Positions 15,257 to 21,952 of a DNA stretch of 42,937 bases are shown piece by piece. Source of the DNA: Bacteroidales bacterium (GTDB lineage: Bacteria > Bacteroidota > Bacteroidia > Bacteroidales > UBA932); the NCBI GenBank assembly GCA_017619655.1, contig JAFZRV010000013.1:1-42937 (forward strand), in the 5' to 3' direction. Positions within the stretch are counted from its first letter, which is position 1; each line of letters starts with the position of its first letter. The notes beneath the pieces are model-generated. The model saw only the letters and a list, made by a program, of their open reading frames with translations. It was not told where the DNA came from and did no database searches. A program made the position numbers and the translations under genes.

Positions 15257-16888
15257 ATGAAAACAGTTTTCCGCCTGCTTCTTTACACAGTCCTCGTTTG
15301 CTGCGGGGTGTTCTCGGCGTGTACGATAGAGGATGAGCCCGGAGTCGACGGCAAGAAAGCCCTGTTGATCATTCTCGACGGGTGGGGACTTGGTGACAAA
15401 AGCAAGGGTGACTTGATTACGCAGACCCCTACGCCTTACATGGACTACCTGAAGGTCAACTATCCGCACTCCGAACTACAGGCTTCTGGCGAGTATGTGG
15501 GTTTGCCCGACGGGCAGATGGGCAACTCGGAGACGGGCCACCTCAATATCGGTGCCGGGCGCGTGGTATATCAGGATTTGGCGAAAATCAACCGCGCCAT
15601 TGCCGACAATTCCATCCTGGAGAACCCGGAAATCAAGCAGGCCTTCAGCTATGCAAAGACCAGCGGCAAGCGCCTGCACCTGATGGGCCTGACTTCCACG
15701 GGCGGCGTTCACTCTTCCTTAGACCACCTCCTGAAACTCATCGACATCGCCAAGGCGTACGACATTCAGGAATGTTACGTACATTGCTTTATGGACGGCC
15801 GGGATACCGACCCCCGGTCGGGCAAGGGCTTCATCGCCGACTTGCAGAAGCACATGGATGAGGTGGGCACAGGCGTTGTCGCAACCATCATCGGCCGCTA
15901 TTACGCCATGGACCGCGACAAGCACTGGGACCGCATCAAGCTGGCCTACGACCTGCTCGTCAACGGCCAGGGCCGTGCGGTGACCGACATGGTGGCGGGC
16001 GTACAATCGTGCTATGACAGCCATACCGAGGAGCACAAGAACACCGACGAGTTCATGGAGCCCCTCGTCAACAGCCAGGTTGACGGGCGCATCCGGGAAG
16101 GCGACGTGGTCATTTTCTTTAATTTCCGCAGCGATCGCGCCAAAGAGCTGACCACCGTGCTCACGCAGCAGGACATGCCGGAGCAGGGGATGAAGACCAT
16201 CCCGAATCTCCAATACTACTGCATGACGCCCTATGATGAATCCTTCGCGGGGGTTCACGTCATCTTCCCCAAAGAGAACGTGGTGAACACCCTGGGCGAA
16301 TTCATCGCCAGCAAGGGCCTGAAGCAGCTGCACGTCGCCGAGACAGAGAAGTATGCTCACGTGACATACTTCCTCAATGGCGGGCGGGAAGAACCCTTCA
16401 AGGGGGAAGACCGCATCCTGGTGAATTCCCCTCAGGTGGCCACCTACGACCTGCAGCCCGAGATGTCTGCTTACGAAGTGACGGACAAGCTGGTTGAGGC
16501 GCTCGAAACCGGCAAATACCACTGGATCGTGGTGAACTTCGCCAACGCCGACATGGTGGGCCACACGGGTGTTTACACGGCCATCGGGTCTGCCGTGAGA
16601 GTGATTGACGAGTGCCTGCTGGAAGTGGTGGAAACCGCCAGGACGATGGGCTATGAAATCATCATCACCGCCGACCACGGCAATGCCGACCATGCCCTCA
16701 ATGAAGACGGCTCGCCCAACACGGCCCACTCCACGAACCCCGTTCCTTTCATCTACGTGACAGAGAACAAGGATGCGAAGGTTCAGAACGGCGCCCTGGC
16801 CGACGTAGCCCCCTCCATCCTCCACATCATGGGCCTGGAACAACCCGCGGAAATGACCGGCCAGTGCCTGATCGTCGCTTCTCTTTGA
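15257..16888 (+). CDS. gpmI: 2,3-bisphosphoglycerate-independent phosphoglycerate mutase with lipoprotein signal
   Basis: A 543-residue protein in which residues 30-543 are a complete cofactor-independent phosphoglycerate mutase (interconverts 3- and 2-phosphoglycerate). Metal and catalytic residues are all visible: Asp41 in ILDGWG, the phospho-Ser91 in [24 protein letters not shown] and TADHGNADH. Residue 93 is Thr where NSEVGH is usual. The N-terminal 22 residues ([22 protein letters not shown]) form a lipoprotein signal ending FSAC, and the next residues TIEDE are acidic, like the Bacteroidota export signal for surface lipoproteins. No in-frame Met precedes the enzyme domain, so the leader cannot be dropped by choosing another ATG. 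Glycolytic mutases are normally cytosolic and about 505-515 residues. The 3' end overlaps the convergent hipA gene by 62 bases. Confidence 0.88.
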   Translation: MKTVFRLLLYTVLVCCGVFSACTIEDEPGVDGKKALLIILDGWGLGDKSKGDLITQTPTPYMDYLKVNYPHSELQASGEYVGLPDGQMGNSETGHLNIGAGRVVYQDLAKINRAIADNSILENPEIKQAFSYAKTSGKRLHLMGLTSTGGVHSSLDHLLKLIDIAKAYDIQECYVHCFMDGRDTDPRSGKGFIADLQKHMDEVGTGVVATIIGRYYAMDRDKHWDRIKLAYDLLVNGQGRAVTDMVAGVQSCYDSHTEEHKNTDEFMEPLVNSQVDGRIREGDVVIFFNFRSDRAKELTTVLTQQDMPEQGMKTIPNLQYYCMTPYDESFAGVHVIFPKENVVNTLGEFIASKGLKQLHVAETEKYAHVTYFLNGGREEPFKGEDRILVNSPQVATYDLQPEMSAYEVTDKLVEALETGKYHWIVVNFANADMVGHTGVYTAIGSAVRVIDECLLEVVETARTMGYEIIITADHGNADHALNEDGSPNTAHSTNPVPFIYVTENKDAKVQNGALADVAPSILHIMGLEQPAEMTGQCLIVASL

Positions 16889-18152
16889 TGACAGCGGTGA
16901 TATGGCTGACTTCGTCGGAAGGAACACCTTCCTCGCGTGCATATCCGGCAAAATGCGAGACGGCTTCATCTACCTGCTCCAGAATCTCTTTGGGATGCCG
17001 AATGCTTTGGGCTGCGGCTATTTCAAAGAGATCCTTGTCGGTAATATTGTCGCGTTTCCCGTTGATGGTCAGTTGGTGCGCATTCGCCCATTGGCCTTTG
17101 GGATTGTAACTGAAACCCATATCATAGGCGGGCGCCAAATGCCAGGTCCCATCTCTTTCCATTAAAAACGAAATGTTCTTTGTGTGATCATCCATATTGA
17201 CGCTCAATACGTTGAACAGCATTCTCCGGAACATTTCTTCGCTTTGGATGTAATCCAGATTCAGCATCCGCATGGTCCTGAAAACCTGTTCATAGGAATA
17301 GGCGCCCGGCTGCTGGAAATCATAATGGGCCAGACCGCAGAGGGTTTGCATGTGTATCTTCTGGCCGCCTCTTCTGTCGAACCTTTTTGTCATGAAGTGC
17401 GCCCTGTCGTTTTCGCGGATAAGCCGGCATTCTGTCATCTGAATTCCGGCATCCTTCACGCAACGGGAGAACGCATACTCGATTCGTCCGTAGTTGGCCG
17501 GATTGACCGGGCGGGCGTGAGAGTCAAACCCGTCAAACTTGAGCAGCCAATAATCAAAGCCTTCCGGTGCCGGAACCTGCCCTGACCGGATTTCTCCCGT
17601 GGTATCGTTCAGCGCGATGACGGCCTTGGCGCGCTGTCCGCCGGCAGATGTGCCGATTTTAAGGATGTCAAGAATCGCTTGTTCCTTGTTTTCAAAACAA
17701 GATTTGAATCCCTCTTTTGACGAAAGGGCTTGCCTGGCCGTCTCTACCAACGCCTCCAGTTCAATCAAAGAACTCTCATCCATGTATGTTTCGCGAGCAG
17801 GCTGGTATTCCAGAGCGCCCATGCAACGTTGTCCTTGGAAAGAGAGCTTCTCCAAAGCGTTGGCCTGGCCCTCGTCCCGCGAATTCAGCGTGAGCCACTG
17901 GTTAAGGAGCGCCTGGCCAAAACTGTCCGGCAAGGAGTCTGCAATCATCCCCGGCAGGCCATTGAAGGTGTCGCGACTGAGGTTGGGAAAGCTATAAACC
18001 CGTCTTCCGTCAGTTGGCATCATAAGCGGGGAGGGCTGAAGGCCACTGGAACGAAATGCATCGGTATACTCAAAATCACAGTAGCCGTTTTCCAGCAGGC
18101 GGAGCGCCCCGATGGGTTTACCATAGAGGAGTACTGTTATTGTCTGCATCAT
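16827..18152 (-). CDS. hipA: HipA-family toxin kinase
   Basis: A 441-residue full-length HipA-type serine/threonine kinase. The Gly/Ser-rich loop [12 protein letters not shown] (residues 167-178) corresponds to the Ser-containing loop of E. coli HipA; catalytic and metal residues are Asp321/322 in NMDDHTKN and Asp344 in PAYDMG. HipA toxins phosphorylate glutamyl- or tryptophanyl-tRNA synthetase and induce dormancy. Two adjacent ATGs (18152 and 18149) are possible starts and both overlap the 3' end of hipB, as in coupled hipBA operons. The last 14 or so residues ([14 protein letters not shown]) are read from the antisense strand of the gpmI end and are not typical of the family, so the C-terminus has probably been extended by the junction. 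Confidence 0.9.
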   Translation of the reverse strand: MMQTITVLLYGKPIGALRLLENGYCDFEYTDAFRSSGLQPSPLMMPTDGRRVYSFPNLSRDTFNGLPGMIADSLPDSFGQALLNQWLTLNSRDEGQANALEKLSFQGQRCMGALEYQPARETYMDESSLIELEALVETARQALSSKEGFKSCFENKEQAILDILKIGTSAGGQRAKAVIALNDTTGEIRSGQVPAPEGFDYWLLKFDGFDSHARPVNPANYGRIEYAFSRCVKDAGIQMTECRLIRENDRAHFMTKRFDRRGGQKIHMQTLCGLAHYDFQQPGAYSYEQVFRTMRMLNLDYIQSEEMFRRMLFNVLSVNMDDHTKNISFLMERDGTWHLAPAYDMGFSYNPKGQWANAHQLTINGKRDNITDKDLFEIAAAQSIRHPKEILEQVDEAVSHFAGYAREEGVPSDEVSHITAVIKEKRRSGTGRSFPRVVPGP

Positions 18153-18465
18153 CTTTTCTTGCTTTTGATGCACGTTTGCGTGTTTTCATCCCGGCTTCCA
18201 GCTTCTGGTATTCCAACGGAGAAATTTCTTTCTCTTGAAAGAAAGGGGAAAGCGCATCCAGCCTGTCTAAAATACGCAGCACTTTTATCAGGTTCTGCAT
18301 CGAGGTTCCTTTCCCGTTCTCTATCTGATAAATGGTTGCCAGACTCAACTGCGTCTTTTCCGCCAAATGGGCCTGAGACAGGTCCATATCCAGCCTCCAG
18401 GCTTTGACCTGTTCCCCCATTCTCTTTAGGATGGCACTGTCCGTCATCCATTTTATGTTCTCCAT
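18118..18465 (-). CDS. hipB: HipB-like XRE-family antitoxin
   Basis: A 115-residue DNA-binding protein with a helix-turn-helix of the XRE/Cro type at about residues 16-70 (L-S-Q-A-H-L-A-E-K-T-Q-L-S, then I-Y-Q-I-E-N-G-K-G). The C-terminal part is basic and probably disordered, typical of the segment that contacts HipA. It would neutralise the toxin and repress its own operon. The gene overlaps hipA by about 35 bases. Its start codon at 18465 lies inside the left arm of a 14-base inverted repeat, and a second in-frame ATG six codons in (18447) is better spaced from a GGAG, so the start is uncertain. Confidence 0.87.
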   Translation of the reverse strand: MENIKWMTDSAILKRMGEQVKAWRLDMDLSQAHLAEKTQLSLATIYQIENGKGTSMQNLIKVLRILDRLDALSPFFQEKEISPLEYQKLEAGMKTRKRASKARKDDADNNSTPLW

Positions 18466-18531
18466 AACTATTGGAATTTCTATGTATTGAAAGCAAATAT
18501 AGTCAATAACATTTAATATTCCAATAGTTAT
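18464..18531 (-). promoter_or_regulatory. hipBA operator and promoter region
   Basis: ATAACTATTGGAAT (18464-18477) and ATTCCAATAGTTAT (18518-18531) are perfect 14-base inverted arms 40 bases apart. Between them, on the minus strand, is TATATTTG (plus-strand CAAATATA at 18494-18501), a minus-7 box. The TATTGG/CCAATA cores parallel the paired half-sites bound by HipB-type antitoxins. Binding at both arms would cover the start codon and the upstream promoter region. Confidence 0.65.
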
Positions 18532-18543
18532 AGACTATTTTTG

Positions 18544-18684
18544 TTACCCAAGGATCAGTTTCACGCGGAAGCCCCGTTCGGTGGGCTCTTCCACTACTTG
18601 CTGGCATTGGGCGGAAAGGGCGCTGCGTTGCTCGGCTATCAGGTTATTGGTAAAGCTCTCGGCAAGGGAAGTGAAGAAGTCCAT
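18544..18684 (-). CDS. Possible 46-residue protein downstream of the cupin gene
   Basis: An open frame of 46 codons starts with ATG at 18684, 7 bases after the cupin stop. The product begins MDFFTSLAESF and ends VKLILG; residues 3-35 look amphipathic and helical, and codon use resembles real coding. I recognise no family. No good ribosome binding site is visible, so translation would rely on coupling to the cupin gene. It could be a remnant or chance frame. Confidence 0.4.
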   Translation of the reverse strand: MDFFTSLAESFTNNLIAEQRSALSAQCQQVVEEPTERGFRVKLILG

Positions 18685-18691
18685 AGCTTAC

Positions 18692-19066
18692 TTATTCCAG
18701 CGGGATCTCCGGGTGCTGCACCGAAATGGGCAGGCCTTTCTGCGAGACGTAGAACATGCAGAGGACGACGGGTTTCGTGCCGCGGTTCTCGCCGCGGTGG
18801 ATGGTGCCCACCATCTCCACGAGGGCCTCGCCCTCATGAAAGACCCGCTCGGTGCCGTCCGGGCAGGCGATGGTCAGATCGCCCTGCACCACGATGCCGT
18901 AGTTCATCACGGGGTGGTGGTGCCAGCCCAGTTTCTTTCCGGCGGGTATCTCGTATTTCATGGCCACCAGTTCGGGGCGGCCCTGCGGGTAATCGGGCAT
19001 TTCCACGCCGTCCCAACTCTGGCTGGAACGGATCAGTTCGGTGGACGTAACGGTCGTTTGTTTCAT
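18692..19066 (-). CDS. Cupin-domain protein
   Basis: A 124-residue single-domain cupin. The first cupin motif is GWHHHPVMNYGIVVQGD (three His plus the later Glu-like position) and the second is G-T-I-H-R-G-E-N-R-G. Small cupins of this type bind a metal and may be isomerases, dioxygenases or sensors; the substrate is unknown. No signal peptide. The gene follows the tRNA operon terminator on the same strand, with the start 30 bases downstream of the hairpin, and may share an operon with the small frame after it. Confidence 0.85.
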   Translation of the reverse strand: MKQTTVTSTELIRSSQSWDGVEMPDYPQGRPELVAMKYEIPAGKKLGWHHHPVMNYGIVVQGDLTIACPDGTERVFHEGEALVEMVGTIHRGENRGTKPVVLCMFYVSQKGLPISVQHPEIPLE

Positions 19067-19096
19067 GGCTGGATGGTTTTCGGTTCATTGACAAAA

Positions 19097-19122
19097 GAGG
19101 CACTCACTTTCGTAAGTGCCTC
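19097..19122 (-). terminator. Intrinsic terminator of the tRNA operon
   Basis: GAGGCACTCAC (19097-19107) pairs with GTAAGTGCCTC (19112-19122) through eleven bases with one mismatch or wobble around a TTTC loop. On the minus strand it is followed by a T run (AAAA at 19093-19096 on the plus strand), directly after the 3' end of tRNA-Met. Confidence 0.7.
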
Positions 19123-19128
19123 ATTTTC

Positions 19129-19205
19129 TGGTAGCGGGACCCAGGATTGAACTGGGGACCTCATGATTATGAATCATGCGCTCTAACCAGCTGAGCTATC
19201 CCGCC
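19129..19205 (-). tRNA. tRNA-Met(CAT)
   Basis: The 77 bases on the minus strand fold as a complete tRNA: acceptor GGCGGGA with TCCCGCT (G1-U72 wobble), D loop with AGCTGGTTAGA, anticodon stem CATGA/TCATG around TTCATAA, and a TTCAATC T loop. The 3' CCA is encoded (19129-19131). The anticodon CAT means methionine, most likely elongator; an Ile tRNA with a modified CAT anticodon cannot be excluded from sequence. Confidence 0.93.
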
Positions 19206-19215
19206 TTATGATACC

Positions 19216-19303
19216 GGGGCACTGCCCCGGACCCCTCGCTCCGGCCTTGCTATTGCTCGGGCTAACCCTGCTCGGCCTACGCTAGCGGCTGATGCCGCTT
19301 TGA
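19216..19303. repeat. tRNA-associated structured repeat, copy 1
   Basis: About 88 bases beginning GGGGCACTGCCCC (a 5-base stem with a 3-base loop) and ending GCTAGCGGCTGATGCCGC, where AGCGGC and GCCGCT form a second hairpin. It lies between tRNA-Met and tRNA-Gln and is closely matched by the copy at 19393-19482. It contains no open frame of note. Confidence 0.8.
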
Positions 19304-19315
19304 GCGCTAGTTTTG

Positions 19316-19386
19316 TTGAGGTAGACGGATTCGAACCGCCACTAAGAGGACCAGAATCTCTTGTGCTGCCATTACACCATACCTCA
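19316..19386 (-). tRNA. tRNA-Gln(CTG)
   Basis: Seventy-one bases on the minus strand with acceptor TGAGGTA/TACCTCA (the U1-A72 pair is typical of glutamine tRNA), a D loop with GTAATGGCAG, anticodon loop TTCTGGT (CTG) and T loop TTCGAAT. The anticodon stem has one A-C mismatch next to the loop. CCA is not encoded. It is the upstream member of the tRNA operon. Confidence 0.9.
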
Positions 19387-19392
19387 GTGACT

Positions 19393-19482
19393 GGGGCGCT
19401 GCCCCAAACCCCGCCGCTACGGCCTTGCTATTGCGCAGGGCTAACCCTGCCCGGCCTTCGCTAGCGGCTGATGCCGCTTTGA
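19393..19482. repeat. tRNA-associated structured repeat, copy 2
   Basis: About 90 bases beginning GGGGCGCTGCCCC and ending GCTAGCGGCTGATGCCGCTT, roughly 85 percent like copy 1 by eye, with the same two hairpins. It occupies the leader of the tRNA transcript between the promoter and tRNA-Gln. Differences between copies partly keep the hairpins (loop ACT to GCT). Confidence 0.8.
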
Positions 19483-19491
19483 TTGGGACTG

Positions 19492-19521
19492 CAAAGGTAG
19501 GAAAAGAAATCGGGTTTGCAA
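19492..19521 (-). promoter_or_regulatory. Promoter of the tRNA-Gln/tRNA-Met operon
   Basis: On the minus strand TTG (plus CAA 19519-19521), 19 bases, then TACCTTTG (plus CAAAGGTA 19492-19499), matching minus-33 and minus-7 elements. Transcription would run through repeat 2, tRNA-Gln, repeat 1 and tRNA-Met to the hairpin at 19097. Confidence 0.65.
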
Positions 19522-19528
19522 CAAAAAC

Positions 19529-20299
19529 TTAATTTTTTTTGTAGATATCCTCGATGACCAGGCCGGCGAGGGTCATGCCGAAGAGGGCGGTGACATGGGC
19601 CGTGGTGCCGTTGATCTGGGCCTTGCGGCCGTCCCACTCGCTGTTGGTCGCGTCGGCGGCGAGGGCGGTGCCGCGGTTGGGAAGCACTTCCTCGTCGTAC
19701 ACGCAGCGGAACTTGTGCCCGGGATAGGTGTGGTTCTGTTTGTATTTCTTGCGGATGGCTGCGCCGAGCGGACAGCCGCGCACGTTCCAGAATTCCGCCA
19801 CCTTCACGCCCTGCGGATTGACTTTCAGCGCGGCGCCCATCGAGCTGAAGAAGACCGCCGGGGTGCGGGTGCCGCGCAGGATCAGGTCGGATTTTTCCTT
19901 GAGCGAGTCGATGGCGTCGAGGATGTAATCGTAGCTTTCCAGCTGGAAGGAAGCGGCGGTGTCCGCGTTGTAGGGCTGCTGCAGCGCGGTGATCTCCGCG
20001 TGCGGGTTGATCTCGAGCAGGCGCGCCTTGAGCGCTTCGACCTTCACCTGCCCGACGGTGCGGGCGGTGGCCATGAGCTGGCGGTTGATGTTGCTGGTGC
20101 TCACGCAGTCGGAGTCCACGAGGGTCAGGTGCGTGATGCCGGAACGGACCAGGCCTTCGGCACACCAGCTGCCCACGCCGCCCACGCCGAAGAGGATGAC
20201 GCGGACGCGTCCCAGCGCCGCCATGACCGCGTCTCCCACCAGAAGTTTCGTGCGGTTGAAGGCGGGATCGTCAACAGGGGAATAGGGGATTTCGGACAT
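19529..20299 (-). CDS. tcdA: tRNA threonylcarbamoyladenosine dehydratase
   Basis: A 256-residue ThiF/E1-superfamily protein. The ATP-binding GVGGVGSW loop is near residues 37-44, followed by the LVDSDCVSTSNINRQ segment typical of E1-like enzymes, and conserved Arg/Asp residues further on. TcdA (CsdL) uses ATP to cyclise threonylcarbamoyl-A37 in tRNAs reading ANN codons. The long frame continues upstream into the metX region, but the ATG at 20299 (MSEIPYSPV) is right because it fits the family length and follows the regulator stop by 2 bases. It is the downstream partner in a two-gene operon with the Lrp-type regulator. Confidence 0.9.
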   Translation of the reverse strand: MSEIPYSPVDDPAFNRTKLLVGDAVMAALGRVRVILFGVGGVGSWCAEGLVRSGITHLTLVDSDCVSTSNINRQLMATARTVGQVKVEALKARLLEINPHAEITALQQPYNADTAASFQLESYDYILDAIDSLKEKSDLILRGTRTPAVFFSSMGAALKVNPQGVKVAEFWNVRGCPLGAAIRKKYKQNHTYPGHKFRCVYDEEVLPNRGTALAADATNSEWDGRKAQINGTTAHVTALFGMTLAGLVIEDIYKKN

Positions 20300-20301
20300 G
20301 G

Positions 20302-20772
20302 CTACAGATAAAAACCGTGGTTTTGCTTGATTTCCTTCATGACGAAGGTGGAGAGGATGGAACCGATGGACTCGATGGTTCCCAGCGTGTTGATGACGAA
20401 ATCGTTGTAGTAGCGCATGTTGGGCGCGTTGATGGTGAGCAGGTAGTCGAACTCGCCCGCCACGTTGTAGCAGGCCGTCACCTGCGGTACTTTCTGGATC
20501 ACCTTCACGAAGTCGTTGGCTACGTCGCGGCTCATCTGTTTCAGCTTCACGCTGCAGAACACCAGGAAGCCCTGGTTGAGTTTCTCCGCGTCGAGGATGG
20601 CGACGTATTTCTTGATGTAGCCTTCCCGTTCGAGGCGCTTGAGGCGCTCGAAGACCGGGGTTGTGGAGAGATTGACCTTGGCGGCCAGTTCCTTGGTGGT
20701 GATGCGTGCGTTGTCCTGCAGGGTGCGCAGGATTTTCAGGTCGGTTTCGTCGAGTCGGTTGTCGGGCGTCAT
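20302..20772 (-). CDS. Lrp/AsnC-family transcriptional regulator
   Basis: A 156-residue regulator. The N-terminal helix-turn-helix (LDETDLKILRTLQDN, then TTKELAAKVNLSTTPVFERLKRL) is followed by the RAM ligand-binding domain (residues about 65-150) with G-E-F-D-Y-L-L and a conserved S-T-F-V-M-K. The family binds amino acids and regulates amino-acid metabolism. It is divergent from metX-thrA-asd with 160 bases between start codons, so it may control that operon and itself. The frame extends 17 codons upstream, but ATG at 20772 (MTPDNRLDETD) fits the family. Confidence 0.9.
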   Translation of the reverse strand: MTPDNRLDETDLKILRTLQDNARITTKELAAKVNLSTTPVFERLKRLEREGYIKKYVAILDAEKLNQGFLVFCSVKLKQMSRDVANDFVKVIQKVPQVTACYNVAGEFDYLLTINAPNMRYYNDFVINTLGTIESIGSILSTFVMKEIKQNHGFYL

Positions 20773-20881
20773 GGGAGGCAGAATGATATTCCGAAAAAGG
20801 CCCCGTCGGGAGCCTGTTTCCATAGATTAATTTTACTTCTTTCTGCAAAATTAGAAAAAATATCCAAATTTCTTTCCTGCC

Positions 20882-20912
20882 TTGTAATATTTTTCCAGAA
20901 TTCTCAATTTTG
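20882..20912 (+). promoter_or_regulatory. Candidate promoter of metX-thrA-asd
   Basis: TTG at 20882-20884 and CAATTTTG at 20905-20912 with 20 bases between, one base off the TAnnTTTG box. The region is AT-rich and lies between the divergent Lrp-type gene and metX. The leader to the ATG at 20933 would be about 14 bases. Confidence 0.4.
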
Positions 20913-20932
20913 CATCGTAAAAACCGTTGAAG

Positions 20933-21952
20933 ATGCAGCGACACTCCCTGATCCTGGACGAGCCTTTTCCCCTGGAAGCCGGCGGACAGCTGCCCCGGCT
21001 GGAACTGGTGTACCACACCTCGCCGCGGGCATACCGGCCCGGCGACCGGGTGGTCTGGATCTGCCACGCGCTGACCGCTTCTTCCGATGCGGAAGACTGG
21101 TGGCCGGGGCTCGTGGGGCCGGGGAAGGAGTTCGACACGGAGCGCGACTTCGTGGTGTGCGTCAATATCCTGGGTTCGCCCTACGGCTCCAGCGGCCCCG
21201 CCTCGGTCAACCCCTCGACGGGAAAACCCTGGCTGCTGGGCTTCCCGGACGTGACCATCCGCGACTTCGTGCGGGCTTCCATCCTGGTGCGCAGGCACCT
21301 GGGCATCGAGGCCATCGACCTGCTGGCCGGCGCGTCGACGGGCGGTTTCCAGGTGCTGGAGTGGTGCGTGATGGAACCGGAGGTCATCCGGCGTGCCGCC
21401 ATCATCGCCACGGATGCGCGCGTGACCCCGTACCTGACCGCCTATGATACCGCGCAGCGGATGGCGCTGGAAGCCGATCCTTCGTTCCGCGAGTCGAACA
21501 GCCTCCGCGGCGGGGAAGCGGGACTCCGTTGCGCCCGGGCCATCGCCATGATCTCCTACCGCAGCTACGAGGGCTACAACAACACGCAGCCCGAGCCCGA
21601 CGCCGACACCCTGTTCGCGCAGCGCTGCGCCTCGTACCAGCGCTATCAGGGCAAAAAGCTCTCCGATCGTTTCGACGCCTACAGCTATGCCAGCCTGATC
21701 CACGCCTGCGAGAGCAACAACCTGGGCCGTGGCCGCGGCGGCGTGGAAAAGGCGCTGGGCACCATCCAGGCGCGTTGCGCCGTGGTCTGCATCGACAGCG
21801 ACAGCCTCTTTCCGCCCCGGGCGATGCGGACGCTGGCCGCCGGCATTCCCCATGCGGCCTACTATGAAATCGCCTCGCCCTTCGGCCACGACGGCTTTCT
21901 TTTGGAAAATGAACAATTAAGCACGATCTTTACTTCGCTATGCAAGTCCTGA
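20933..21952 (+). CDS. metX: Homoserine O-acetyltransferase-family enzyme
   Basis: A 339-residue alpha/beta hydrolase of the MetX type, which transfers an acyl group from acyl-CoA to homoserine for methionine synthesis. The nucleophile is Ser135 in GASTGG, where the family more often has GGSxGG; an Asp in the D-S-D-S-L-F-P-P segment and His in F-G-H-D-G-F complete the triad. The family marks W-I-C-H-A-L-T-A-S and N-I-L-G-S-P-Y-G-S-S-G-P are present. Start: ATG 20933, two codons after a TTG. Its last 13 bases overlap the start of thrA, indicating translational coupling. Acetyl versus succinyl preference is not certain from sequence. Confidence 0.88.
   Translation: MQRHSLILDEPFPLEAGGQLPRLELVYHTSPRAYRPGDRVVWICHALTASSDAEDWWPGLVGPGKEFDTERDFVVCVNILGSPYGSSGPASVNPSTGKPWLLGFPDVTIRDFVRASILVRRHLGIEAIDLLAGASTGGFQVLEWCVMEPEVIRRAAIIATDARVTPYLTAYDTAQRMALEADPSFRESNSLRGGEAGLRCARAIAMISYRSYEGYNNTQPEPDADTLFAQRCASYQRYQGKKLSDRFDAYSYASLIHACESNNLGRGRGGVEKALGTIQARCAVVCIDSDSLFPPRAMRTLAAGIPHAAYYEIASPFGHDGFLLENEQLSTIFTSLCKS

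Noticed and set aside
15257-16888. Start of gpmI moved to give a cytosolic enzyme
   Set aside because: The only alternative in-frame start is a GTG at residue 18 inside the signal; no Met precedes the enzyme domain. The ATG after the preceding stop is best supported.
19206-19482. CRISPR-like array at the tRNA genes
   Set aside because: Only two repeats, about 177 bases apart with a tRNA between, so not an array. They are better described as tRNA-associated repeats.
20300-21916. Long minus-strand open frame upstream of tcdA, fused to it in frame
   Set aside because: It is antisense to metX and the regulator and has no family similarity. High GC keeps stop codons rare. The tcdA product starts at the ATG at 20299.
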